A stretch of DNA of 64,000 nucleotides, from positions 1 to 64,000 of the forward strand of contig NZ_JAULRU010000264.1 in the NCBI RefSeq assembly GCF_030518155.1. Reading direction: 5' to 3'. The number at the start of each line of letters is the position of its first letter. The stretch's first letter is position 1. The translations under genes and the position numbers were made by a program. The notes under the pieces were generated by a model that was given only the letters and a program-made list of their open reading frames with translations, had not been told where the DNA came from and did not search any database. This DNA is from Gilvimarinus gilvus (GTDB lineage Bacteria > Pseudomonadota > Gammaproteobacteria > Pseudomonadales > Cellvibrionaceae). This document shows positions 1 to 7,713 of the stretch, one piece after another.

Positions 1-106
1 TTGTCAGAGCTTAGAGCCGGAGTCGGCAGCCTGTTTTTAGAAAGGCGTTCGAGACCAACAACGCCTCGAACGGTTAAGATATCAAAGACTCGCTATCCGG
101 TGGATC

Positions 107-139
107 GCAATGCTGCTCCTCTTAAGTGAACAGCATTGC
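107..139. repeat. Hairpin downstream of the tRNA pair
   Basis: A perfect 9-bp inverted repeat, GCAATGCTG at 107-115 and CAGCATTGC at 131-139, directly abuts the first copy of the 44-bp direct repeat. No T-run follows on either strand, so it is not a clear terminator. The rest of 1-356 holds no gene; the short open frames there are tRNA and terminator shadows. Confidence 0.5.
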
Positions 140-182
140 CCACACAGTGGAGCCTTTCTAAATAGTGGCGGACCGGACGGGA
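139..182. repeat. 44-bp direct repeat, copy A (tRNA-Asp 3' end remnant)
   Basis: This stretch is identical or nearly so to 330-373, 191 bp to the right. The shared part runs from half of the tRNA terminator hairpin through CCA and about the last 17 nt of tRNA-Asp. Past 182 the tRNA similarity stops. It is either a partial tandem duplication of the tRNA gene or the scar of an element that used the tRNA 3' end as attachment site; the sequence alone does not decide. Confidence 0.75.
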
Positions 183-320
183 AATATGACCGCCTTCCCT
201 GGCGGTCACCCTGCGGGCAGCTCGCTGAGCTGTACCAATTTGCTCCAGGCAAATTTGTCGAACACCGCTTCGCGGGTTCATCGTCCCGTCCTGTCGGCTG
301 CGGTATTTTTTAACAGGTAT

Positions 321-346
321 AAAAAAGGCCCCACACAGTGGAGCCT
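321..346 (-). terminator. Terminator of the tRNA-Val/tRNA-Asp unit
   Basis: On the minus strand, GGCTCCAC and GTGGGGCC form an 8-bp stem with a 3-nt loop (one G-U pair), followed by six T residues. It lies 10 nt after the tRNA-Asp CCA end, which is where the terminator of the pair is expected. Confidence 0.8.
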
Positions 347-373
347 TTCTAAATAGTGGCGGACCGGACGGGA
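330..373. repeat. 44-bp direct repeat, copy B (over intact tRNA-Asp 3' end)
   Basis: This is the partner of the repeat at 139-182. Here the repeat overlaps the intact 3' end of tRNA-Asp (357-373) and part of its terminator, so this copy is the parental one. Confidence 0.75.
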
Positions 374-433
374 CTCGAACCCGCGACCTCCGGCGTGACA
401 GGCCGGCATTCTAACCAGCTGAACTACCGGTCC
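357..433 (-). tRNA. tRNA-Asp (anticodon GUC)
   Basis: A 77-nt cloverleaf can be read on the minus strand. Its 5' acceptor GGACCGG pairs with 3' CCGGTCC, followed by discriminator G and an encoded CCA. The anticodon loop CTGTCAC gives GUC, and the T-arm contains GGTTCGAGTCC. It lies 13 nt downstream of tRNA-Val(UAC) and shares its promoter and terminator. Confidence 0.97.
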
Positions 434-446
434 GCAATCCTGATTT

Positions 447-522
447 TGGTGGGTGGTACAGGGATCGAACCTGTGACCCTCGCCTTGTAAGGGCGATGCT
501 CTCCCAGCTGAGCTAACCACCC
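447..522 (-). tRNA. tRNA-Val (anticodon UAC)
   Basis: A 76-nt cloverleaf on the minus strand starts GGGTGGTTAGCTCAG, has anticodon loop CTTACAA (UAC), T-arm GGTTCGATCC and an encoded CCA. It is the first gene of a two-tRNA unit with tRNA-Asp. Confidence 0.97.
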
Positions 523-539
523 CTCCTCAGGTGGGACGC

Positions 540-567
540 ATTCTACTGAAAAGCATCAGCGTGTCAA
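540..567 (-). promoter_or_regulatory. Promoter of the tRNA-Val/tRNA-Asp unit
   Basis: On the minus strand there is a perfect -35 TTGACA (562-567), a 16-bp spacer and a -10 TAGAAT (540-545). A GC-rich discriminator (GCGTCCC) follows, typical of stringently controlled stable-RNA promoters. Transcription would start about 10 nt before the tRNA-Val 5' end. Confidence 0.8.
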
Positions 568-716
568 ACAATTTTTCAAAATACCCTCGTAAGCGACTAT
601 TATGTAAGCACTTTTTTCAGATTTTAATCAGATCTGCGCACTTTGCAGTCAAGTTGCCGTCTCAGAGTATGATGCTAGACTAGCAGCCTCCACACGGTCG
701 ACGATGGAATGATATC

Positions 717-2195
717 TTGAAAATTTTTGCTCTGGGCAAAACGCTGGTTCGCCTCTTATGGGGTTGGCTATTGCTTATTATTAGCGACATTTCCATAGCT
801 TCGGATAGCGAATTATCCGATCAACGCTGGCTGTGGAGTATTATTTTAGTCATGGTGGCTTTACAGAGTGTCCTTATAGTGGGTCTCCAGAGAAGCCGAA
901 TCAAAATCACTCACGCCCGCCAGGCGCTGTTTGAGTCGCAAAAGGCACTGGAGGAAAAAGTACGGGAGCGCACAGAATCACTGCATATTACCAACGATCA
1001 ACTATATCAAGAAATTGGCCGGCACGAAGCAACCGAGTTGCTGCTGCGAGAAACTCAGGAGTACCTGCACAGCATTCTCAACTCCATGCCTTCGGTTATT
1101 ATCGGCGTGACCCACAAGGGTTTTATCACTCACTGGAATGCAGCTGCTGAAGATAAATGCGGTATTCTAGCCAGCAATGCCTTACAACAGCACATTCTTC
1201 AGGCCTACCCGACTCTACCCATTCAGGCAACCACTATTGCACAAACCATCGAGGCTGGAGAGCCCTATATAACCCAGAACTTTCAGGAAACTGTTGCTGG
1301 GGAAACCAAGTATTGCGACCTGACCATATATCCCCTGATAGCGGCCCAGGCTATAGGTGCAGTCATCAGAATTGACGATGTGACAATGCGCGTTCGTGTG
1401 GAAAACATGATGATTCAAAACGAAAAAATGGCTTCTCTGGGGGAGTTAGCCGCTGGCATGGCTCATGAAATCAACAATCCCCTAAGTACTATTCTGCATG
1501 GGGTACAGAATGTGTTTAGAAGAACTTCGCCAGACTTAAAGGCCAACCGAACAGCAGCAGAGCAACTCGACATAGATTTGGACAAAATTGAACAATATCT
1601 CAACAAGCGCAAAGTGACCCAGTTTTTGGAAGACATACGCGAGGCCGGGGAACGCTCAGCTGACATAGTCACTAACATGCTGGATTTTTCTCGCAACAGC
1701 AAGCAGACTAAACAGCCATACGATTTGGCTCAAGTGATACGACATGGGGTGGATTTGCTCAATGCCGAGCCGGTCGCAATGCCCGCAATCGCGCTAGATC
1801 TCACTGAAGACCTGCCTAACTTATACGGCTGCGCCGCCGAAATCCAACAAGTGCTGCTGAATTTGGTGCGAAATGCGGCACAGGCCTTTGGTAAAAATCC
1901 AAGCGAAGAGTCCCGAATATTCATTACCCTGAGCAAGGTTCAAAATTCCGCTATATTATCAGTGAAAGACAACGGCCCCGGTATGACTGACGAGGTCGCT
2001 CGCCATGTTTTTGAGCCATTTTTCACAACCAAGGATATTGGCCAGGGAACCGGGCTTGGTTTATCTGTATCCTACTTTATAATTACAGAACATCACGGCG
2101 GGACTATCAGTGTCGAGTCCACTCTTGGCGAAGGCACTGAATTTTTAATAACGCTACCCTTGCCAACAGAAGCTTCGGCCAATGTAGTGCCTTAG
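717..2195 (+). CDS. PAS-domain sensor histidine kinase (orphan)
   Basis: Predicted inner-membrane sensor kinase of 492 residues. Two hydrophobic segments (about 10-28 and 40-58) flank a very short periplasmic stretch. A coiled coil (about 70-115) and a PAS domain (about 118-235) follow. The H-box MAHEINNPL puts the phospho-acceptor His near residue 252; the ATPase shows the N-box NLVRNAAQ and G-boxes DNGPGM and GTGLGLS. The start is TTG: both nearby upstream ATGs are out of frame, and the Shine-Dalgarno is weak. No response regulator is adjacent, so the signal and output are unknown. A lipoprotein gene follows 10 bp downstream and is probably co-transcribed. Confidence 0.9.
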   Translation: MKIFALGKTLVRLLWGWLLLIISDISIASDSELSDQRWLWSIILVMVALQSVLIVGLQRSRIKITHARQALFESQKALEEKVRERTESLHITNDQLYQEIGRHEATELLLRETQEYLHSILNSMPSVIIGVTHKGFITHWNAAAEDKCGILASNALQQHILQAYPTLPIQATTIAQTIEAGEPYITQNFQETVAGETKYCDLTIYPLIAAQAIGAVIRIDDVTMRVRVENMMIQNEKMASLGELAAGMAHEINNPLSTILHGVQNVFRRTSPDLKANRTAAEQLDIDLDKIEQYLNKRKVTQFLEDIREAGERSADIVTNMLDFSRNSKQTKQPYDLAQVIRHGVDLLNAEPVAMPAIALDLTEDLPNLYGCAAEIQQVLLNLVRNAAQAFGKNPSEESRIFITLSKVQNSAILSVKDNGPGMTDEVARHVFEPFFTTKDIGQGTGLGLSVSYFIITEHHGGTISVESTLGEGTEFLITLPLPTEASANVVP

Positions 2196-2205
2196 GAGAT
2201 AAAAC

Positions 2206-2961
2206 ATGACTATATCGCAGGCTACATTTTTAAAGGCTCTAACGACAGCATCATTAGTGCTAACACTGGGTGCGTGCCAGACTAAAGCCCCCCCACCCGT
2301 CTCTGACAACGATATTGCGCAATTTAGTCAGGCTACCGAAGCCAAGGCGCTCAGCACTATAGTGTCACTAAAAAACTGTATGTCACTGGGAGGCGAGTTA
2401 GGAAGCGAAGCAAAAAGCATCTATCAAAGTTGGTTTAACGACCACGGAAAACTGGTTGAAGCCAGTGAAAGGTATTTGCAAAAGTCGCGCAATGACCTAG
2501 TTGAATGGCAAGGCCTAAACTTTTCGCTAATCAGCGTCAAAAATTATCACGATACCTTGCTGGCGATCAAGAATCGCCAAAACCTGGCTAATAGGGGCCC
2601 GGAGGCACGCCACGATATATGTACCAACGTATACTCTAACACCCAAAGCTACGCCCCATCTGCAGGTAACGAGCGCGTAATCAGCGCGCTTTATGAGCGG
2701 GTCAACATCAGCAACAAGGCCGAGGCTGGCATGTTCGTAATGTCAGACCTTCTACCGGCATTCCCTGCCCCCGGCAAATCTTTCTACCAGGTAACACAAT
2801 CTCTTCAGCCTCACTGCGCGCAAACGGTTGAGATAGTCACGCTTATGAATGACTGGCCAATTGAAACCTACGCTAGCTATTGCGACAATTCAGGGCTGGC
2901 CCTACTGCAGTGCGAATGGGGAAAATGCACCAAGCAACTGCCCACCGATGCACAAATTTAA
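2206..2961 (+). CDS. Putative lipoprotein, function unknown
   Basis: A 251-residue protein I do not recognise. It has an N-terminal hydrophobic signal segment ending in the lipobox LGAC (Cys near residue 24), followed by a Pro-rich linker, so it is probably a lipoprotein. The mature part is mostly helical in composition and has several Cys (CMSLGG, DICTNV, PHCAQT, SYCDN, LLQCEWGKC) that could form disulphides. A good AGGAGAT ribosome site precedes the ATG. It sits between the orphan kinase and trmA with gaps of 10 and 12 bp, so one transcript is likely. It could be an accessory of the kinase, but nothing shows this directly. Confidence 0.75.
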   Translation: MTISQATFLKALTTASLVLTLGACQTKAPPPVSDNDIAQFSQATEAKALSTIVSLKNCMSLGGELGSEAKSIYQSWFNDHGKLVEASERYLQKSRNDLVEWQGLNFSLISVKNYHDTLLAIKNRQNLANRGPEARHDICTNVYSNTQSYAPSAGNERVISALYERVNISNKAEAGMFVMSDLLPAFPAPGKSFYQVTQSLQPHCAQTVEIVTLMNDWPIETYASYCDNSGLALLQCEWGKCTKQLPTDAQI

Positions 2962-2973
2962 CTTGAGAACTTA

Positions 2974-4062
2974 ATGACAATTGTACCCTTCTCTGAGGAA
3001 AGCTACACTGAGCAACTCAGCCAAAAACTCGACACCGTTAATGCACTTTTTCAGGGGATAGCCATACCTAAACCAGAACTCTTCAAATCTCCGCCTGCAG
3101 GTTACCGCATGCGAGCCGAGTTCAAAATCTGGCATGAAGGCTCTACAGCGGCCTACGCAATGTACAAAAAGGGCGAGTATAAGAAACCATATACGGTCAC
3201 CACTTTTGAGCCCGGACATGTATTAATACAAGACCTGATGCCGAGATTGCTCGAGTGTATTAACCAATCAGAACTGCTCCGCAAACGGCTGTTTCAAGTG
3301 GAGTTCCTTACCACTCTGTCCGGCGAAGCGCTGATCACTCTTATTTATCACAAAAAGCTGGATGAACAGTGGCAAGCACTCGCCACTTCAATTGCCGCAA
3401 AGCTTAACGCTCATATTATTGGCCGGAGCCGCAAGCAAAAAATGATAATCGGCTCCGACTTTGTTACTGAAAAATTGAATGTCGGCGGACGCGATTTCGT
3501 TTATCAGCAAATTGAGGGCAGCTTCACTCAACCAAACGCTCACATATGCGAGAAAATGCTTACCTGGGCAACACATAAATGCGAAAATTTCAACGGTGAT
3601 TTGCTTGAGCTCTATTGCGGCAACGGCAACTTTACCCTCCCCCTTTCGTTCTACTTCAACCGGGTACTGGCAACTGAAATATCCAAAGTGTCGGTAAACT
3701 CAGCGAAGTATAATATGGAAATAAATGGCATCAACAACATCGACGTCGTACGCATGTCAAGCGAAGAGTTTTCGCAAGCAAAAGATGGAGTGCGCCCATT
3801 TAGGCGCCTAAAGGACATTGACTTGGCCGGCTACCATTTCTCTACGATTTTTGTCGACCCACCAAGAGCGGGACTTGACGAGCATACAACGACAATTGCA
3901 ACGCAACACGATAATATCATTTATATTTCTTGTAATCCGGCAACCATGGCCAGAGATGTACGGGCGATGAGCAGAACCCACAAGGTAACAAATTTCGCAC
4001 TGTTCGACCAATTCCCGTATACCGACCACATTGAATGTGGCGCCGTGCTATCAAGAATATGA
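2974..4062 (+). CDS. trmA: tRNA (uracil-54-C5)-methyltransferase TrmA
   Basis: Makes ribothymidine at position 54 of the tRNA T-loop, using S-adenosylmethionine. The 362 residues match the usual TrmA length. The SAM site motif ELYCGNGNFTLPL lies near residue 213. The catalytic region has DPPRAGLD and the nucleophile in YISCNPATM (Cys near 315), with the general-base Glu in HIECGAV near the end. There is no N-terminal TRAM domain or Fe-S cysteine set, which separates it from RlmD and RlmC. It is the last gene of the kinase-lipoprotein-trmA run and converges on DUF2489. Confidence 0.95.
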   Translation: MTIVPFSEESYTEQLSQKLDTVNALFQGIAIPKPELFKSPPAGYRMRAEFKIWHEGSTAAYAMYKKGEYKKPYTVTTFEPGHVLIQDLMPRLLECINQSELLRKRLFQVEFLTTLSGEALITLIYHKKLDEQWQALATSIAAKLNAHIIGRSRKQKMIIGSDFVTEKLNVGGRDFVYQQIEGSFTQPNAHICEKMLTWATHKCENFNGDLLELYCGNGNFTLPLSFYFNRVLATEISKVSVNSAKYNMEINGINNIDVVRMSSEEFSQAKDGVRPFRRLKDIDLAGYHFSTIFVDPPRAGLDEHTTTIATQHDNIIYISCNPATMARDVRAMSRTHKVTNFALFDQFPYTDHIECGAVLSRI

Positions 4063-4075
4063 CTGTTAGTGATGC

Positions 4076-4110
4076 AAGGCTGCTACCTTGACTCTGTCGC
4101 TAGCAGCCTT
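4076..4110. terminator. Bidirectional terminator between trmA and the DUF2489 gene
   Basis: A perfect 10-bp inverted repeat, AAGGCTGCTA and TAGCAGCCTT, with a 15-nt loop fills the convergent intergenic space. It has no long T-run, so its efficiency is uncertain. Confidence 0.6.
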
Positions 4111-4575
4111 TCAGAAGGTTCGACCAATTATGCGGCGCGCGGCATCATGAACAAACTCAACGTGTTGCGCCTCTAAAGCTTCACGCTCCTTTGTTAAACG
4201 TTTTTTATCTTTCTTTTCGAGCGCTTTCCAAGCCTCAAGAATTGGCATGTGTGATGTAGCCTGACGCAACTGATAGAATGCAGAAAACTCTCCTTTAACC
4301 TCCTCGCTTACCGACAAACCATCAAGCAATACCGAGATACGAATACTCGCCTCAGTAATTGTAAGATCTTCTGAGCCAACCGCTTTAGCCAAGATTTGAA
4401 TACTGTTATTCACGCGCGCTCTTTGCTCTAAGCCCTTCAATTCAAGTTCTTGCAATGCAACTTTTTGCTGCGCACGCATTTTGTACACTTTATACAAATA
4501 GTAGCCAGCGATGAAGGCTAACGTAGCGACCACAAACAACGCCAGAAGCAATAGCCAACCTGGAAATTCATTCAT
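4111..4575 (-). CDS. DUF2489 family membrane-anchored protein
   Basis: The 154-residue protein has one N-terminal transmembrane helix (about 5-25), then a charged helical cytoplasmic region (SIRISVLLDGL, EKKDKKRLTKERE). It resembles the DUF2489 family, whose function is unknown. The chosen ATG at 4575 overlaps the rmuC stop by 8 bp and begins right at the membrane segment. The longer frame to 4674 would add 33 basic residues that read as rmuC shadow. Translational coupling to rmuC suggests a shared transcript. Confidence 0.75.
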   Translation of the reverse strand: MNEFPGWLLLLALFVVATLAFIAGYYLYKVYKMRAQQKVALQELELKGLEQRARVNNSIQILAKAVGSEDLTITEASIRISVLLDGLSVSEEVKGEFSAFYQLRQATSHMPILEAWKALEKKDKKRLTKEREALEAQHVEFVHDAARRIIGRTF

Positions 4576-6076
4576 CAACCACACCTTCTTCTTTTGAGTC
4601 CGATACCTGTTGTGCAAACGCTTGCGGCAAACATTTCTTGGTTTTTGCACCAAGCTGTCTAATGCCATCCACACGCTTTAAGAGATTTCCACGTCCACTA
4701 TTAAGACGTTTACGTACTAACGTATACGCCTTCTGGGTTCGCTCAATGCTATCACCCACTGAATCTAGCGCCTCGAGCAACAGTACAAATTGATCATGCA
4801 AGGCACCAGCTTCTTTAGCAATTAGCTCTGCGTTACGATTTTGCTTATCGTGACGCCATAGGTTCTCTATTGTGCGCAACATCGCAAGCAACGTCGTCGG
4901 ACTAGCCAGCACAATATGCTTTCGATAGGCGTCAGAATACAGAGTTTCATCATGTTGCAGTGCTAACATAAACGCCCCCTCAACGGGAATAAATATAAAC
5001 ACGAAATCTAAGCCCTGAACACCCGGCAGCTCCTCATAATCCTTAGCACTCAGACCTTTGATATGCCCCCGTATAGAGTTGATATGAGCCTGTAAATACC
5101 GCTGCTGTTCCTCACCACTTTGCGCATTACAGTATTTTTCGTAATTTGTCAGTGATACTTTAGCGTCAATGACAATATCTTTCCCCTCCGGAAGATGAAT
5201 CACCACATCAGGTATACGACGCACCCCATCGACGTCTTTCGCATGGAACTGCGAATCGTACTCTCGCCCTTTCTGCAACCCTGATTGCTCCAAGAGCCGT
5301 TCCAGGATCACCTCTCCCCAGCCACCCTGTGACTTATTATTCCCCTTCAGGGCCTGAGCTAAATTTACAGCGTCTTCGCCTATTTTATGTGCCTGCCTTT
5401 GCAGCTCAACGATTTGCCCGGACAACCTGTTGCGCTCCGCGTTTTCCTTTTCGTAAACATCCTCTACCTTTTTGCGAAAGTCACTAATTTGATCTCTAAA
5501 AGGTGACAGAGTACCTTCCAGCAGGCTTTGGCTGGTCTGACTAAACTGCTCACTTTTTCGTTCAAATAGTTTATTCGCAGTGAGCTCAAATTCCTTCTTA
5601 AGTTCGATTTTAGCGCCCTCCAGGAATTCTGCCTGCAGCCGAAGCTGGGTTCGTTCGCTTTGCAAATCGGCCTCTAACTTCGCATTGAGTTGCGAAAGCT
5701 CCACCACCTGCTGCTGTAGTTTCTGCTGAGAGTCCCGTATCTGGTCCAGCTGTGTCAGCTTTTCTATTGCCGCAGCGTTTTGCCTGCTGAGTTGCTGCGC
5801 ATTCAAGTGCTCGGTTTGCAATTGCTGTTGCGCACTGCGCAAAGCAGATTCGAGTCGAGCGGCGCTATCAGTCATTGTTGCAAGTTTGTACTGGCAATCA
5901 GCCGCCTCCAGTTCCTTAGTGTGCTGTAAACTTGCCAATTGTGTACGCAAATCGCGGATACTGTTCTGCCTTGGACGAATAACGAACACCCACACCAGCA
6001 AGACGGCAGCAAACACAAGCGCCGCCACCAGCGCAACGAACTCGTACACTCGCATGCTCACAATTTGATCAGTCAT
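4568..6076 (-). CDS. rmuC: DNA recombination protein RmuC
   Basis: RmuC-family protein of 502 residues; in E. coli RmuC limits inversion and recombination between short inverted repeats. An N-terminal transmembrane helix (about 10-32) is followed by a long coiled coil (about 35-215) and then the RmuC nuclease-like domain (about 230-440). That domain shows the family signature GNNKSQGGWGEVILERLLE and the DAKVSLTNYEKY strand. The C-terminus is basic. It is coupled by overlap to the DUF2489 gene. The upstream gap of 108 bp separates it from the divergent TPR gene. Confidence 0.93.
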   Translation of the reverse strand: MTDQIVSMRVYEFVALVAALVFAAVLLVWVFVIRPRQNSIRDLRTQLASLQHTKELEAADCQYKLATMTDSAARLESALRSAQQQLQTEHLNAQQLSRQNAAAIEKLTQLDQIRDSQQKLQQQVVELSQLNAKLEADLQSERTQLRLQAEFLEGAKIELKKEFELTANKLFERKSEQFSQTSQSLLEGTLSPFRDQISDFRKKVEDVYEKENAERNRLSGQIVELQRQAHKIGEDAVNLAQALKGNNKSQGGWGEVILERLLEQSGLQKGREYDSQFHAKDVDGVRRIPDVVIHLPEGKDIVIDAKVSLTNYEKYCNAQSGEEQQRYLQAHINSIRGHIKGLSAKDYEELPGVQGLDFVFIFIPVEGAFMLALQHDETLYSDAYRKHIVLASPTTLLAMLRTIENLWRHDKQNRNAELIAKEAGALHDQFVLLLEALDSVGDSIERTQKAYTLVRKRLNSGRGNLLKRVDGIRQLGAKTKKCLPQAFAQQVSDSKEEGVVDE

Positions 6077-6184
6077 AAGTTAGATTTCTAGTTTGGCCCT
6101 AAACAACAATCTTGAGTCTCGCTATACTGTAGGTTATCTTGCCGATGATCAGCCCTTGAGTCCGATAAGAGAAGATTCGATTGA

Positions 6185-6610
6185 ATGAGTGATCCCCAGT
6201 TAACACGTCAGATTCGCCGCTACTGTTCTGATGGTTACAGGCTATACGACAACGCAGAGCTAAGGTTGGCTTTGCGTTCATTCTACCAAGCTTGGCTCTC
6301 TATTCCCAAGCCCCAAACCGAGCACGAAGAAGCCGGTTGGGTACTCACGGCTATAGGGGACACCTACTTCAAGCTCAGGCAGTACGATCAAGCGATCGAA
6401 TCGCTCATGTCTGCAATGCATTGCCCTGAAGGCGATAAAAGCCCATTTCTCTACCTCAGGCTAGGCCAATGCATGTGGGATACCAAGCGCGAAGCTGAAG
6501 CGCGTAAATACCTGTATAAAGCTTACCGTATGGCCCAAGGGGCAGTTTTATTTGAGCAAGAGGAAAAGCGCTACATCGAGGCTATTGCGGATCTTTGCCA
6601 AAATGACTAA
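6185..6610 (+). CDS. TPR-repeat protein
   Basis: A 141-residue, probably cytoplasmic protein built of about three tetratricopeptide-like helical pairs. Recognisable repeats are AGWVLTAIGDTYFKLRQYD and LYLRLGQCMWDTKREAEA. It has no signal peptide. It probably acts as a protein-protein adaptor; the partner is not evident. It overlaps murI by 8 bp (TPR stop inside the murI start region), so the two are translationally coupled. Confidence 0.75.
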   Translation: MSDPQLTRQIRRYCSDGYRLYDNAELRLALRSFYQAWLSIPKPQTEHEEAGWVLTAIGDTYFKLRQYDQAIESLMSAMHCPEGDKSPFLYLRLGQCMWDTKREAEARKYLYKAYRMAQGAVLFEQEEKRYIEAIADLCQND

Positions 6611-7433
6611 GAGCGCCAATTCACCTCAGGTACTTCTCTTTGATTCTGGCGTTGGCGGTCTCACCATTGCCCGTGAAATAAGGTTACTTTGCCCTAATGT
6701 CACTCTCAATTACCTTTCCGACAACGCGGGCTTTCCCTATGGCAATAAATCATCTGACTTTGTCGTCAGCCGCTGCCTTACCCTAGTCAAATATATGGTC
6801 GAGCAGGTCAACCCCAAACTGACACTTGTCATAATCGCCTGCAATACGGCAAGTACCTTGGCCCTACCGGCGTTACGCGAGCAAATTGGCGTGCCAATAA
6901 TCGGCGTCGTACCAGCGATAAAACCAGCGGCAGCATTATCAAGCAATCAATATTTTGGCTTATTGGCCACGCCAGCCACTGTTCGGCGCGCCTATACCCA
7001 GAAGCTTATACGTGACTTTGCCGCAAACTGCACAGTTGTACCAGTGGGTAGCGCAAGCCTCGTGCAACTTGCTGAATCCAAATTACAGGGCAAGGCCGTC
7101 GACCTTGATCAATTGCGATCCATACTTAACCCATTTGTCCGGCTCAGTAAGCAAAATCCCACACCTGAGAAACTTGACACACTGGTTCTCGCTTGCACAC
7201 ATTTCCCGCTGCTTCGCGATGAAATATCTGAAGTGTTGGAGCGACCTATTAATGTCATTGATTCCGGGCTGGCAATCGCAAAAAGAACTTTGTCACTGCT
7301 ACCAGGCCCCGATACAGAGAAACCAGAATTAGGCATCTACTGGACGACTGAACCTGCCCAGACAGCACCGCAACCACCCGACTGGATAGGCAACGGTTAC
7401 TTTAGTGCGGGCGAGATTATCAGCGCCATTTAA
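6603..7433 (+). CDS. murI: Glutamate racemase
   Basis: Converts L-glutamate to D-glutamate for peptidoglycan, without a cofactor. The 276 residues fit the family. Both catalytic cysteines are in place in ACNTAST (near 80) and ACTHFPLL (near 192), along with the N-terminal DSGVGGLT motif. The ATG at 6603 was chosen because the family begins just before LLFDSG; the longer frame from 6552 would add 17 residues inside the TPR gene. The gene ends 14 bp before a palindromic element. Confidence 0.95.
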   Translation: MTKSANSPQVLLFDSGVGGLTIAREIRLLCPNVTLNYLSDNAGFPYGNKSSDFVVSRCLTLVKYMVEQVNPKLTLVIIACNTASTLALPALREQIGVPIIGVVPAIKPAAALSSNQYFGLLATPATVRRAYTQKLIRDFAANCTVVPVGSASLVQLAESKLQGKAVDLDQLRSILNPFVRLSKQNPTPEKLDTLVLACTHFPLLRDEISEVLERPINVIDSGLAIAKRTLSLLPGPDTEKPELGIYWTTEPAQTAPQPPDWIGNGYFSAGEIISAI

Positions 7434-7447
7434 AATCTAGCTTAGAA

Positions 7448-7706
7448 GACTGTTGAAAAACCCCTTGCATGCTCAGCGAGGCCCGAAGCGTGCAGATGTC
7501 GTGCCTTGTCTCGACGGACAGGGTGGCTCCCTTTGCTAGAGGCAAGGTGCGGCAGATGTGCGCTTCAGGCCTCGCCCTGCGGGACTTCCAGGCTGGCCCG
7601 TACTCGTCGTTGCCCTTTTTCGATGGGTGGACACACACCACCAAAAGGCCGTCTAGATTACGAACCAGCCTGAGAGTCTGAGTACGTAAGGGGTTCTTCA
7701 GCAGCC
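7448..7706. mobile_element. MITE-like 259-bp element with 19-bp terminal inverted repeats
   Basis: The ends 7448-7466 and 7688-7706 are inverted repeats matching at 16 of 19 positions (GACTGTTGAAAAACCCCTT on the left). A second, internal inverted pair, GCGAGGCCCGAAGCG (7476-7490) against 7561-7575, matches at 14 of 15. The open frames inside have no recognisable product. It fills the convergent space between murI and the GGDEF/EAL gene. It could be a non-autonomous transposon remnant or a structured RNA; no clear target duplication was found. Confidence 0.55.
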
Positions 7707-7713
7707 TGCTAGA

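Noticed and set aside
278..520. Open frame across the two tRNAs on the minus strand
   Set aside because: It is a translation through tRNA-Val and tRNA-Asp (typical VQLVRMPACHAGGRGFESR peptide), not a gene.
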